64,000 bases of DNA from Billgrantia gudaonensis (GTDB taxonomy: Bacteria > Pseudomonadota > Gammaproteobacteria > Pseudomonadales > Halomonadaceae). A program made the translations under genes and the position numbers. Every line of letters starts with the position of its first letter. The stretch's first letter is position 1. The stretch is from NCBI RefSeq assembly GCF_900100195.1, contig NZ_FNES01000005.1:1-64000 (forward strand), given 5' to 3'. Shown here in pieces: positions 23,398 through 32,138 of the stretch. A model generated the notes under the pieces. The model saw only the letters and a program-made list of their open reading frames with translations. It made no database searches and was not told the origin of the DNA.

Positions 23398-24783
23398 GTG
23401 ACCAGGATGGCCCCCCATTCCCCCCGAGCCCCATTGCTGATCGTCGAGGACGACTCCGCCATTCTCGAGCTGCTCGAAGAGGAACTCCAGGACGCCGGAT
23501 ACGCTACCCTCGTCGCGGCCAGCGCCGAAGACGCCCTGGCCACCCTCAGCCACAGCGAGGTGTCGCTGGTGATCAGCGACGTCCGCCTGCCGGGCATCAG
23601 CGGGCTGCAGCTGCTCCAGCAGCTGCGTACCGACGGCAGTGAGGTCGGCTTCATCGTGATCACCGCCTTCGGCACCATCGACCAGGCCGTGGAATCGCTC
23701 AAGATGGGAGCCGACGACTTCCTGACCAAGCCTCTGGACCTGGAAGGCGTGCGCGAGGCCGTGTTCCGCGTGCTCGAGCACCGCCGCCTGGCCGAGCGGT
23801 TCGACCGGCCGGCGCGCGATGAAGGCTTCCACGGGATCATCGGCGACAGCGAACCGATGCATGCCCTGTTCCGCGATGCCACCCGGCTGGCCAGGAGCGA
23901 GGCCCCCATCCTGATTCTCGGCGAAAGCGGCACCGGCAAGGAGCTGTTGGCCCGCGCCATCCATGCCGAAAGCCCGCGAGCCGAAGCCCCGTTCGTGGCG
24001 GTCAACTGTGCCAGCATTCCGGGCGAGCTGATGGAAAGCGAGTTCTTCGGCCATCGCAAGGGCGCCTTCACCGGCGCCACGGACAACCGTCAGGGGCTTT
24101 TCCAGGCCGCCCGCGGCGGCAGCCTGTTTCTCGATGAAATCGGCGAGATGTCGCCCAACCTGCAGGCCAAGCTGTTGCGCGCCCTGCAGGAAAAGACCGT
24201 CAAGGCCGTCGGCGCGGAAACCGAAGACCCCATCGACGTGCGGATCATCGCCGCTACCCATCGCGACCTCGAACGCGAGATCGAGGCCGGCCACTTCCGC
24301 AGCGATCTCTTCTTTCGCCTGGAAACCTTCTCGCTGCGCATCCCCCCGCTGCGAGAGCGCCCCGGCGACATCGAACGGCTGGTCTCGACGTTGATCGCCA
24401 AACACGCCGCCGCCCAGGAAAAGCGTATCGAACGCATCGAGCCCGCCGCCCTGCAGGCCTTGCTCGACTACCCCTACCCCGGCAACGTACGCGAGCTGGA
24501 AAACGCGGTGATGCGCGCCGTGACGCTGGCCGAAGCGGGAGTGCTGAGCCATGCCGACCTGCCCGAGCGGCTGCGCCAACGCCACGAGACGCAACGCCGC
24601 CACGCCCCGAGCGGCACTTCCCAAGCCACTCGGCCCGAGCAAGGCAACTGGCCCAGCCTCGAGGAAGTGGAAAAGCGCTACATTCAGAAAGTGCTGGATG
24701 CAACGGGTGGCAACAAACGCAAGACGGCGGACATCCTGGGCATCGCTCGGCGCACCCTCTATCGGCGCCTGGAGGAGGAATGA
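23398..24783 (+). CDS. Sigma-54-dependent response regulator (receiver, AAA+, Fis-type HTH)
   Basis: The product is 461 residues. Receiver domain about 15-130 with phospho-acceptor Asp in VISDVRLPGISG; AAA+ domain about 150-375 with Walker A GESGTGKE, the GAFTGA loop that contacts sigma-54, Walker B GGSLFLDEIGEM and arginine finger region; C-terminal HTH (GGNKRKTADILGIARRTLYRRL). It activates sigma-54 promoters after phosphorylation by the kinase encoded just upstream. I chose GTG 23398 because GAGGAA lies 6 nt upstream; ATG 23407 is the alternative. Confidence 0.92.
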   Translation: MTRMAPHSPRAPLLIVEDDSAILELLEEELQDAGYATLVAASAEDALATLSHSEVSLVISDVRLPGISGLQLLQQLRTDGSEVGFIVITAFGTIDQAVESLKMGADDFLTKPLDLEGVREAVFRVLEHRRLAERFDRPARDEGFHGIIGDSEPMHALFRDATRLARSEAPILILGESGTGKELLARAIHAESPRAEAPFVAVNCASIPGELMESEFFGHRKGAFTGATDNRQGLFQAARGGSLFLDEIGEMSPNLQAKLLRALQEKTVKAVGAETEDPIDVRIIAATHRDLEREIEAGHFRSDLFFRLETFSLRIPPLRERPGDIERLVSTLIAKHAAAQEKRIERIEPAALQALLDYPYPGNVRELENAVMRAVTLAEAGVLSHADLPERLRQRHETQRRHAPSGTSQATRPEQGNWPSLEEVEKRYIQKVLDATGGNKRKTADILGIARRTLYRRLEEE

Positions 24784-24816
24784 CGCCTCGGCGATGTCGC
24801 CTCGCGCGGCCAGGGT

Positions 24817-24844
24817 AAAAAAAGCCCCCGGGGAGTTCGGGGGC
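24817..24844 (-). terminator. Rho-independent terminator for the small exported protein gene
   Basis: On the minus strand the stem GCCCCCG / CGGGGGC (7-nt loop) is followed by seven T. It lies 110 nt after the stop of the gene at 24955. On the plus strand it follows the response regulator gene by 40 nt but lacks a T run, so it is mainly a minus-strand terminator. Confidence 0.8.
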
Positions 24845-24954
24845 AAATGCCGCTGCTTAACCGCCAGACGCAGCAAGGGGAAACGAGAGGGCGGTGGGGA
24901 AATGACAGCGGCAGGGCAGGGAATCGTCGCTACCCGGCATCCGGTCGGGCGTGA

Positions 24955-25254
24955 CTACCCGCCGGCGCCCTGAGAGTCCTGCTCCCAGCCATCGTCGGTC
25001 TCCTCCTCCGGTGCCTGCTGGGCCGGATCGCTGCCCGGTTGCGACGTGCCGGGCATGGGCTCGGTGCCACTGCCGAAGCCTGGCTCGTCGGGCGCCTCCG
25101 ACTCGGAAGTCGGCGAATCGGCCGACCGTCGTTCGGCGGCGCCCGGCTCCTTGTCCAGGTCGTCCTGCTGAGCCATGGCCAGGGGGCCGACCAGCAAACC
25201 CAGCGCCACTCCCAAGGCGCCAGCTCGCTTGAACAGTGCCGGTAATGTCATCAT
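24955..25254 (-). CDS. Small acidic exported protein of unknown function
   Basis: The product is 99 residues: a signal peptide (MMTLPALFKRAGALGVALGL ... AMAQ, cleavage near residue 29), then a low-complexity tail rich in Asp, Glu, Pro, Ser and Gly with little hydrophobic content, probably disordered. There is no known domain. AAGGAGAG precedes the ATG at 25254. Secreted acidic tails are common in halophiles. A terminator follows. It is convergent with the response-regulator operon. Confidence 0.6.
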   Translation of the reverse strand: MMTLPALFKRAGALGVALGLLVGPLAMAQQDDLDKEPGAAERRSADSPTSESEAPDEPGFGSGTEPMPGTSQPGSDPAQQAPEEETDDGWEQDSQGAGG

Positions 25255-25686
25255 GTCTCTCCTTGCGTCGCATGACTGGAATCGTGACTGGAAGACCGTC
25301 CGAATCGGTGCGGGTTCAGTGCAGGCGCTCCATGCGCCGTGGCCTCCTCGACGAGCCGTTGGCATTCCTTGCCGCAGAGCATGCGGCATGCCAACGCAGC
25401 CAGGATTCTAAAAAAACCCAAAAACTCAGAAAGTTAAAAAAAATCGCAAACGCCAGCTCACGGCCGCCGAGCGGTCGAATGCGTGGTGAAAACTGACACA
25501 TGCGCCATGGGTGGCATGCCTCGGACCGCCGCGTTTTATTTGAATGATCGTTCAAAAACCACTAGGGTATACCCCCTCCCGAGCCATCAACGATTACGCG
25601 TGCCAAACTAGGCAGCGGCAATTCGATCCGACAGGGAACCTTCGTGTGCCCCTCGTCGAGAAAGGGGCTGACAAAAGGCATAGCCA
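25255..25686. other. Divergent intergenic region upstream of proV, 432 nt
   Basis: This region has no coding frame I would call. It includes an A/T-rich tract (25409-25444) unusual in this GC-rich DNA, and the dyad at 25540-25555. The A-tract may provide promoter bending or an UP element for proVWX. Confidence 0.5.
25540..25555. promoter_or_regulatory. Dyad TTGAATGATCGTTCAA upstream of proV (BetI/TetR-like operator)
   Basis: The two half-sites TTGAA and TTCAA flank TGATCG; one base pair of the 16 departs from symmetry. TetR-family repressor BetI binds sites with this kind of TTGA...TCAA core near choline and betaine genes in gammaproteobacteria. The site lies 132 nt upstream of proV. A second perfect palindrome GGGTATACCC is at 25565-25574. 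Confidence 0.45.
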
Positions 25687-26931
25687 ATGAGCGACAACCG
25701 CAACGTCAAAATTCGGGTACGCAACCTGAGCAAGGTCTTCGGCAACCAGCCGAAGAAGGCGCTCGAACTGCGTGACCAGGGGCTCAAACGCCCCGAAATT
25801 TTGGACAAGACCGGCCAGACGCTGGGCCTGTCCAACATCAACTTCGACGTCCATGAAGGCGAGCTGCTGGTCATCATGGGGCTGTCCGGGTCAGGCAAAT
25901 CGACCCTGATCCGCTGCCTCAACCGGCTGATCGAGCCCAGCGAGGGCGAGATCGTCATCGACGGCGAGAACATTCCCGAGCTGAGCGAGAAGGCACTGCT
26001 CGAATGTCGCCGCCGCCACTTCTCCATGGTGTTCCAGAACTTCGCCCTCTTCCCCCACCGCACCGTGCAGCAGAACACCGAGTTCGGTCTCGAGGTTCGC
26101 GGCATCGACAAGGTGGAACGGGAACGCGTCGCCCGCGAGTCCCTCAAGCAGGTGGGCCTGGACGGCTGGGAAGACGCCTATCCCAACCAGCTCTCCGGTG
26201 GCATGCAGCAGCGCGTGGGCCTGGCTCGCGCACTGGCCAACGATGCCAGCGTGCTGCTGATGGACGAGGCCTTCTCGGCCCTCGACCCGCTGATTCGCGG
26301 TGACATGCAGCAGGAACTGCTGGCACTGCAGCACAAGATGCAGAAGACGACGGTGTTCATCACCCACGACCTGGACGAGGCGCTGACCATCGGCGATCGC
26401 ATCGTGCTGCTCAAGGACGGCGAGGTCGTGCAGATCGGTACGCCCGAGGAGATCCTCACCAAGCCAGCCGACGACTACGTGCGCCGCTTCATCGAAGGGG
26501 TCGACAAGTCACGCATCCTCACCGCCGAGAGCGCCATGCGCAAGGTGCGCTCCACGGTGCGCGACTCGGACGGCCCGCGTACGGCGCTTCGCAAGATGCG
26601 CGAACACAGCCTCGATTCCATCTACATCACGGACCGCGACCGTCACCTCATCGGGCTGATCGAAGCGGAAGCCGCCAGTCAGGCGCTCGAGCAGGGCAAG
26701 GATAAGGTGACCGACGCCATGACCCTCGATTTCCGCAGCGTGGGACCGGCCGAGCCGTTGCACAATCTCTTCGCCATGTTCCACGACAACAGCTTCCCGA
26801 TTGCCGTCGTCGACGATAGCAAGCGCTTGCTCGGCGTGGTGGTCAAGGGCGCGGTGCTCGACGAGCTGGCACAGGCCGCCGAGACCCCGCAAACCACCGA
26901 GGAAGCGACCGTACCGGCAGGAGACGAATGA
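25687..26931 (+). CDS. proV: Glycine betaine/proline ABC importer, ATP-binding subunit (ProV)
   Basis: The product is 414 residues. The ATPase domain has Walker A GLSGSGKST (65-73), LSGGMQQRVGLARAL signature and VLLMDEAFSALDPL Walker B. The C-terminal part (about 285-395) contains two CBS-like repeats, which in OpuA/ProV proteins sense ionic strength. It energises uptake of compatible solutes during osmotic stress. It overlaps proW by 4 nt (ATGA). The conserved N-terminal extension (RDQGLKRPEIL) is typical of the OpuAA/ProV group. Confidence 0.93.
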   Translation: MSDNRNVKIRVRNLSKVFGNQPKKALELRDQGLKRPEILDKTGQTLGLSNINFDVHEGELLVIMGLSGSGKSTLIRCLNRLIEPSEGEIVIDGENIPELSEKALLECRRRHFSMVFQNFALFPHRTVQQNTEFGLEVRGIDKVERERVARESLKQVGLDGWEDAYPNQLSGGMQQRVGLARALANDASVLLMDEAFSALDPLIRGDMQQELLALQHKMQKTTVFITHDLDEALTIGDRIVLLKDGEVVQIGTPEEILTKPADDYVRRFIEGVDKSRILTAESAMRKVRSTVRDSDGPRTALRKMREHSLDSIYITDRDRHLIGLIEAEAASQALEQGKDKVTDAMTLDFRSVGPAEPLHNLFAMFHDNSFPIAVVDDSKRLLGVVVKGAVLDELAQAAETPQTTEEATVPAGDE

Positions 26932-27773
26932 TGGCTATCGAAATTCCCCGCATTCCGCTGGGCCAGTGGATCGAAGGCGGTCTCGACTGGCTGACCAGCG
27001 AGTACTCTCTCATCACCCGCGGCATTTCACGGGTCACCCAGACCGGCATCGGAGGTCTCAACGAGGCGCTGATGTGGTTGCCCGAGTGGGGCCTGCTGGC
27101 GATCATGGCCGCCCTGTGCTGGAAAGTCGCCAACCTTCGGTTGGCCATCGGCGCCGTGGCCGGCCTGCTGCTGATCTGGAACATGGGTCTGTGGGAGCCG
27201 ATGATCGAGACCCTCACCCTGGTGGTGATCGCCACGTTCGTGGCAGTGGTCTTCGCCTTGCCGGTCGGCATTGCCGCCGCGCTCTCCGAAAGGCTCTATC
27301 GCGGCATCATGCCGGTACTCGACTTCATGCAGACCATGCCGGCCTTCGTGTACCTGATTCCGGCGATCCCGTTCTTCGGCATCGGCTCCGTGTCGGCCAT
27401 CTTCGCCACGGTGATCTTCTCCATGCCGCCGGCAATACGCTTCACCACCCTGGGCATCCGCCAAGTGCCGGTGGAGCTGATCGAGGCCGCCGACGCCTAT
27501 GGCGCCACGCGTGGCCAGAAGTTGTTCAAGGTACAGCTGCCGCTGTCACTGCCCACGGTGATGGCCGGCATCAACCAGACCATCATGCTGGCGCTCTCCA
27601 TGGTGGTGATCGCCGCCATGATCGGCGCCGACGGTCTGGGCAGCGAGGTGTGGCGCGCCATCCAGCGGCTGCGTCCGGGCGACGGCTTCGAGGCGGGCAT
27701 CGCCGTGGTGATCCTGGCCATGCTGCTCGACCGCATCACGCAGTCGCTGCGCAAACAGCGCAAGTCCGGGTAA
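26928..27773 (+). CDS. proW: Glycine betaine/proline ABC importer, permease (ProW)
   Basis: The product is 281 residues with an N-terminal cytoplasmic/amphipathic stretch and about six to seven membrane helices. The ProW/OpuAB core is clear: FALPVGIAAALSERLYRGIMPVLDFMQTMP, FVYLIPAIPFFGIGSV, the EAA loop ELIEAADAYGATRGQKLFKVQLP, and MALSMVVIAAMIGADGLG. It forms the channel in the inner membrane with ProV. The start overlaps proV; proX follows after 104 nt. Confidence 0.93.
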   Translation: MMAIEIPRIPLGQWIEGGLDWLTSEYSLITRGISRVTQTGIGGLNEALMWLPEWGLLAIMAALCWKVANLRLAIGAVAGLLLIWNMGLWEPMIETLTLVVIATFVAVVFALPVGIAAALSERLYRGIMPVLDFMQTMPAFVYLIPAIPFFGIGSVSAIFATVIFSMPPAIRFTTLGIRQVPVELIEAADAYGATRGQKLFKVQLPLSLPTVMAGINQTIMLALSMVVIAAMIGADGLGSEVWRAIQRLRPGDGFEAGIAVVILAMLLDRITQSLRKQRKSG

Positions 27774-27877
27774 ACGTCAACGGCAGGAACGGTCCTGTAT
27801 AACGTTGGTAATGGCCCTTGCATCGAAGCGCTACCATCGCCAAGGTGTAAGGGTCGTACGCAAAGGGAGGAACACCA

Positions 27878-28747
27878 ATGAACAAGCAACTGCTCAATCG
27901 CCGCATTCGTCTCGCCAGCCTGGCACTGGTCGCTGGCGCCGGTCTCGCTGCCGGCACCGCTCAGGCTCAGGACAAGGGCAGCGTCCACCTGGCCTATGTC
28001 GAGTGGTCTTCCGAGGTGGCTTCCACCAACGTGGTACGCGCCGTGCTCGAGCAGCAGGGCTTCGACGTGGAGATGACCTCGCTGTCCGCGGCCGCCATGT
28101 GGCAGGCCGTGGCCTCCGGCGATGCCGACGCCATCGTCGCCGCCTGGCTGCCCACCACCCATGCCGACTACATGGAGCGCGTGGGTGACGAGGTCGACGA
28201 TCTGGGCGTCAACCTGGACGGCACCAAGCTCGGCCTGGTGGTACCCGCCTACAGCGACGTCGATTCCATCGCCGACCTCAACGACCACGCCGACGATTTC
28301 AACGGCGAAATCATCGGCATCGACCCCGGTGCCGGCCTGATGGGGCTCACCGAGGACGTCATCGAGGAATACGATCTCGACCTGGCCCTGCGCAGCGGCA
28401 GCGGCGCCACCATGACCGCCGCTCTCGAGTCGGCCATCAAGAACGAGGAAGACGTGGTGGTCACCGGCTGGACGCCGCACTGGAAATTCGCCCGCTGGGA
28501 TCTCAAGTACCTCGAGGATCCGGAAAACGTCTACGGCGGCGCCGAGCAGATCCACACCATCGCCCGCCAGGGTCTCGAGGAGGACATGCCGGAGGCCTAC
28601 GCCATTCTGGATGCCTTCGAGTGGACTCCGGAGCAGATGGGCGAAGTCATGCTCATGAACCAGGAAGAGGACTCCGACCCCTACGAGAACGCCAAGCAGT
28701 GGGTCGAAGACAACCAGGACGTCGTGCAGGAGTGGATCGACGGCTAA
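27878..28747 (+). CDS. proX: Glycine betaine-binding periplasmic protein (ProX/OpuAC-like)
   Basis: The product is 289 residues with a signal peptide (MNKQLLNRRI ... GTAQAQ, about 31 residues). The mature part has the OpuAC fold: VHLAYVEWSSEVASTNVVRAVLEQQG, MWQAVASGDADAIVAAWLPTTHADYM (aromatic cage residues are Trp and Tyr here), and VVTGWTPHWKFARWDLKYLEDP. It binds betaine or related quaternary amines. GGGAGG 8 nt upstream of the ATG supports the start. A perfect 19-bp hairpin follows the stop. Confidence 0.93.
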   Translation: MNKQLLNRRIRLASLALVAGAGLAAGTAQAQDKGSVHLAYVEWSSEVASTNVVRAVLEQQGFDVEMTSLSAAAMWQAVASGDADAIVAAWLPTTHADYMERVGDEVDDLGVNLDGTKLGLVVPAYSDVDSIADLNDHADDFNGEIIGIDPGAGLMGLTEDVIEEYDLDLALRSGSGATMTAALESAIKNEEDVVVTGWTPHWKFARWDLKYLEDPENVYGGAEQIHTIARQGLEEDMPEAYAILDAFEWTPEQMGEVMLMNQEEDSDPYENAKQWVEDNQDVVQEWIDG

Positions 28748-28770
28748 GCGTTTCCTGACCGTCGTTCCTG

Positions 28771-28812
28771 CAACGCAAGCGGGGAGGCCGATTGGCCTCC
28801 CCGCTTGCGTTG
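28771..28812. terminator. Bidirectional terminator-like hairpin between proX and the polyamine-type permease
   Basis: A 19-bp perfect stem (28771-28789 with 28794-28812) has a 4-nt GATT loop. It separates two convergent operons. Neither side has a long T run, so termination may depend on the stem or on Rho. Confidence 0.7.
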
Positions 28813-28834
28813 ATGGCGTTCGTCTCGATGCCGA

Positions 28835-29686
28835 CTAGCCTGGACTCACCCCACGCAGCCGCTCTCCACGCCGCCGCAGCAGTTCCAGGGTGGTGAGCAG
28901 CAGCATCGAAAGCAGCACCAGCAGCGTGGCCACGGCCAGGATGGTCGGGCTGATCTGCTCGCGAATGCCCGACCACATCTGGATCGGCATGGTGCGCTGT
29001 TCCGGTCCGGCAATGAACAGCACCACCACGACCTCGTCGAACGAGGTGATGAAGGCGAACAGCGCTCCGGACACCACACCGGGCGTCACCAGCGGCAGCA
29101 CCACCTTGAAGAAAGTGCGCGTGGGATTGGCTCCCAGACTGTGGGCGGCACGAATCAGCGTGGTGTCGAAGCTCGACAGGGTGGCGGTGACCGTGATCAC
29201 CACGAAGGGGATGCCCAGTGCCGTGTGAGCCAGGATCACGCCCAGATAGGTCTGCGCCAGATTGATCTTGGAGAAGAAGAAGAACATCGCTGCCGCCGAA
29301 ATGATCAACGGCACGATCATCGGCGAGATCAGCATTGCCATGATCGCCCCGCGCGCCGGCATGTGACGGCTCGAGAGCCCCAGTGCCGCCACCGTACCCA
29401 GCACCGTGGCGAGCAAGGTCGAGGCGATGCCGATGATGAAGCTGTTCTTGATCGCCCCGAGCCACTCGCTGGAGGTGAAGAAGTCCTGGTACCAACGCAG
29501 CGAATAGCCCGCCGGGTCGAGGGTCAGCATTTCTTCGCTGAAGGTGAAGTAGGGTTCGGCGTTGAACGACAGCGGGATGATCACCAGCAGCGGTCCCACC
29601 AGAAACAGGAAGACCAGCGTACAGATGCCGAGGAAGACGGTGTGCCAGATGCGCTCGCCGCGGGTGGCATAGGAAGGAATGGCCAT
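28835..29686 (-). CDS. Polyamine-type ABC importer, permease (PotC-like)
   Basis: The product is 283 residues with six membrane helices. FLVGPLLVIIPLSF, the conserved IKNSFIIGIASTLLATVLGTVAALGLS segment, and the EAA loop LIRAAHSLGANPTRTFFKVVLPLVTPGVVSGALFAF identify a PotC/PotI-type permease. It pairs with the PotB-like protein encoded 4 nt upstream. The substrate may be putrescine, spermidine or another cationic or small amine/acid; sequence does not decide. It is the last gene of the four-gene operon. Confidence 0.88.
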   Translation of the reverse strand: MAIPSYATRGERIWHTVFLGICTLVFLFLVGPLLVIIPLSFNAEPYFTFSEEMLTLDPAGYSLRWYQDFFTSSEWLGAIKNSFIIGIASTLLATVLGTVAALGLSSRHMPARGAIMAMLISPMIVPLIISAAAMFFFFSKINLAQTYLGVILAHTALGIPFVVITVTATLSSFDTTLIRAAHSLGANPTRTFFKVVLPLVTPGVVSGALFAFITSFDEVVVVLFIAGPEQRTMPIQMWSGIREQISPTILAVATLLVLLSMLLLTTLELLRRRGERLRGVSPG

Positions 29687-29690
29687 CGGT

Positions 29691-30944
29691 TTACCCCAGC
29701 TTGACCTTGTCGACGCCGATCAGGCGATTGAAGATCAGGTAGAAGACGATCACCACGAACAGCAGGATCGAGGCGATCGCTGCGGCCAGACCCCAGTTGA
29801 GCGAGGTCTGCATGTGATAGGCGATGTAGTTGGTGATGAAGCGACCCGACTGGCCGCCCACCAGCGCCGGCGTGATGTAGTAGCCGATCGCCAGAATGAA
29901 CACCAGGATGCCGCCCGCCGCGATTCCGGGAATGGTCAGCGGGAAGTAGACGCGCCGGAAACTCAACAAGGGCTTTCCACCCAGCGAGCGCGCCGCGCGC
30001 ATGTAGCTCGGGGGAATGGTCTTCATCACCGAATAGAGCGGCAGGATCATGAACGGCAGCAAGATATGGGTCATCGCCACGATGGTGCCGACCTTGTTGT
30101 GAATCATCTGCCAGCGGGCTTCGTCGGCGATCATCCCGATGGCCACCATCATGTCGTTGAGCACGCCCTGCGACTGCAGAATGGCGATCCAGGTGGTGGT
30201 GCGCACCAGCAGCGAGGTCCAGAACGGTAGCAGCACCAGGATCATCAACAGATTGGAACGACGCAGCGGCAGCGTCGCTAGCAGATAAGCGATGGGATAG
30301 CCCAGCAGCAGCGTCAGCCCGGTGATCACCGCGCTCATCCAGAAAGTTCGCCAGAACAGCGCGACATGGATCTCCAGATGAGCGGGCACCTTGACGATCT
30401 CGCCCTCGGGGCTCACCTGGCGATCCACCGCCGCCAGATAGTAGGAAGGCGTGTAGGGACGCGCCTCGCGCTGGATCAGCCGCCAGGTGTCGAGTTCTCC
30501 CCAGGCGCGGTGTGCCTCCACCAGAGACTCGCGAAACGGCGGCTCGAGGTCGGCCGCGCGGCGTGCCGTGCGGCTGATCGCCGAGCGCATGCCCGACTTC
30601 TCGTAGTTGAGCCGGCTCGACAGCAGCCCCAGGTTGCGCTCCTCCTGCCCTTCGCGGAGATCTTCGACCAGGGCGGCAAAGGCGAGCTCCTCCGGCAGCG
30701 ATTCGCCGTCCCAGCCCTTCAGGGCCTCGACGGTGCGTGACAGATGGGTGGAGACTTCGGGATTGTCGACGCTGCGCCACAGCATGTCGAAGATCGGCAT
30801 CACGAAAGCGATGACCAAGAACGCCAGCAGCGGCGACACCAGCAGTAGCGCCTTGAGCTTCGAACGGCGCACGGCGCGACGCAGGCTCACCTTGAGCGGC
30901 ACGCCGTCGGCGGTAGTCAGTGGTTCAGAGGACGAATGGGACAC
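29691..30944 (-). CDS. Polyamine-type ABC importer, permease with large periplasmic insertion (PotB-like)
   Basis: The product is 417 residues, about 130 longer than PotB. After TM1 (LLLVSPLLAFLVIAFVMPIF at about 35-55) there is a helical, charged region of about 150 residues (about 60-200) before TM2, then the usual five helices and the EAA loop MRAARSLGGKPLLSFRRVYFPLTIPGIAAGG. The insertion is probably periplasmic and may contact the binding protein. Start GTG 30944 has GAGAGG upstream; an ATG at 31004 falls inside a hairpin and lacks a ribosome site, so I reject it. Confidence 0.85.
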   Translation of the reverse strand: MSHSSSEPLTTADGVPLKVSLRRAVRRSKLKALLLVSPLLAFLVIAFVMPIFDMLWRSVDNPEVSTHLSRTVEALKGWDGESLPEELAFAALVEDLREGQEERNLGLLSSRLNYEKSGMRSAISRTARRAADLEPPFRESLVEAHRAWGELDTWRLIQREARPYTPSYYLAAVDRQVSPEGEIVKVPAHLEIHVALFWRTFWMSAVITGLTLLLGYPIAYLLATLPLRRSNLLMILVLLPFWTSLLVRTTTWIAILQSQGVLNDMMVAIGMIADEARWQMIHNKVGTIVAMTHILLPFMILPLYSVMKTIPPSYMRAARSLGGKPLLSFRRVYFPLTIPGIAAGGILVFILAIGYYITPALVGGQSGRFITNYIAYHMQTSLNWGLAAAIASILLFVVIVFYLIFNRLIGVDKVKLG

Positions 30945-30988
30945 GCAGGCCTCTCCATCGAACGAAACGGCAATCGGGCTATGGGAGA

Positions 30989-31016
30989 GCCGCCGCCCGG
31001 CCAACCGGGCGGCGGC
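30989..31016. promoter_or_regulatory. Intra-operon hairpin between binding-protein and permease genes
   Basis: A 12-bp perfect GC stem (GCCGCCGCCCGG / CCGGGCGGCGGC, CCAA loop) starts 7 nt after the stop of the binding-protein gene, with no T run. Such stems protect upstream mRNA or attenuate reading into the permease genes, raising binding protein over permease. Confidence 0.6.
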
Positions 31017-31022
31017 AAGGCC

Positions 31023-32138
31023 TTACTGGGCCAGCCAGGCGTCGAAGCGCTGGGTCAACTCGTCGCTGAAGTCGGCCCAGAAGAGATCGTCCTTCTGCAG
31101 GGCGGTCTCGAAGTTGGGCCCGTAGGTGGGCATGTGCTCTTCCATCTCGATGCCGGTCTCGGCATGAGTCGTCACATAGTCGGCGGACGATTTTCGCGCC
31201 GGTCCGTAGGAGATGTACTTGGCCTGGTCGGCCAACCGCTGCGTGTCGGTGGCGAAGTAAAGGTAGTCCTTCACCTTGTCGAGCTTGCCGGTGGGCACCA
31301 CCCAGCCATCCAGTTCGAACACCTGGGCGTCCCAGATGATTTCGAAAGGCTGATCCTCGGTCACCATGGCGTTGAAGATTCGCCCATTGTAGGCCGAGGC
31401 GAAAGCGACCTCCTGGTCGGCCAGCAACTGCGGCGGCTGGGCACCCTCCTCCCACCAGATGACTTCGTCCTTGATGGTGTCGAGCTTGGCGAAGGCACGC
31501 TGGATGCCCTCTTCGGTCTCGAGCATGGCATAGACGTCATTGCGGTCGACGCCATCGGCGATCAGCGCCCACTCGAGGTTGTTGATCGGCTTGCGCAGCA
31601 GGGCACGCTTGCCGGGATAGTTCTCCAGGTCGAAGACGTCTTCGATGGTGCTCGGCTGCTGGTCTTCCGGGAACATCTCGGTGTTGTAGGCCACGATGTT
31701 GGAATAGACGATCGAGGCCACGAAGCAATCGTCCAGCCCCCCGTCGACGAAGTCTTCGCTGGGCGGCGTACCGTCCGGGGCATCGGCGAGCAGTTCATCG
31801 TGATCCAGCGGCTCGATCAGCCCTTCGTCGCAGGCGATCATGGCGTCTGCCGGCAGCATGTCGACGAGATCCCAGGTGACGTTGCCCGCCTGACTCTGGG
31901 CGCGCAGACCAGCCAGTGCATTGCCGCTACGATCGATGTTGACGATCTCGTCGCCGGTCTTCTCCATCCACGGTTTATCGTAGGCCTCGTGCTGACTCAT
32001 GCTGTAGGCACCTCCCCAGGAGACGATGTTCAACGTCTCGGCCTGGGCCGTGGCCGACAGCCCCAGGGCACTCATGCCGACCAAAGCGACGGCCGTCCCC
32101 AGGGTTCCCTTGCGAAATGAACGAAGTGATGAATTCAT
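31023..32138 (-). CDS. Polyamine-type ABC importer, periplasmic binding protein (PotD-like)
   Basis: The product is 371 residues with a signal peptide (MNSSLRSFRK ... ATAQA, about 32 residues), then ETLNIVSWGGAYSMSQHEAYDKPWMEKTGDEIVNID, the type 2 solute-binding fold of the PotD/PotF and related group. A long acidic domain and WVVPTGKLDKVKDYLYFATD follow. The ligand is unknown; family members bind putrescine, spermidine or opine-like compounds. GGAGA precedes ATG 32138. A CAACAACAAC element directly upstream of the ribosome site is noted as a possible sRNA target. Confidence 0.85.
   Translation of the reverse strand: MNSSLRSFRKGTLGTAVALVGMSALGLSATAQAETLNIVSWGGAYSMSQHEAYDKPWMEKTGDEIVNIDRSGNALAGLRAQSQAGNVTWDLVDMLPADAMIACDEGLIEPLDHDELLADAPDGTPPSEDFVDGGLDDCFVASIVYSNIVAYNTEMFPEDQQPSTIEDVFDLENYPGKRALLRKPINNLEWALIADGVDRNDVYAMLETEEGIQRAFAKLDTIKDEVIWWEEGAQPPQLLADQEVAFASAYNGRIFNAMVTEDQPFEIIWDAQVFELDGWVVPTGKLDKVKDYLYFATDTQRLADQAKYISYGPARKSSADYVTTHAETGIEMEEHMPTYGPNFETALQKDDLFWADFSDELTQRFDAWLAQ

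Noticed and set aside
23365..24876. A 503-codon minus-strand frame opposite the response regulator
   Set aside because: It is the complement of the sigma-54 regulator's codon pattern, with no ribosome site, signal or motif.
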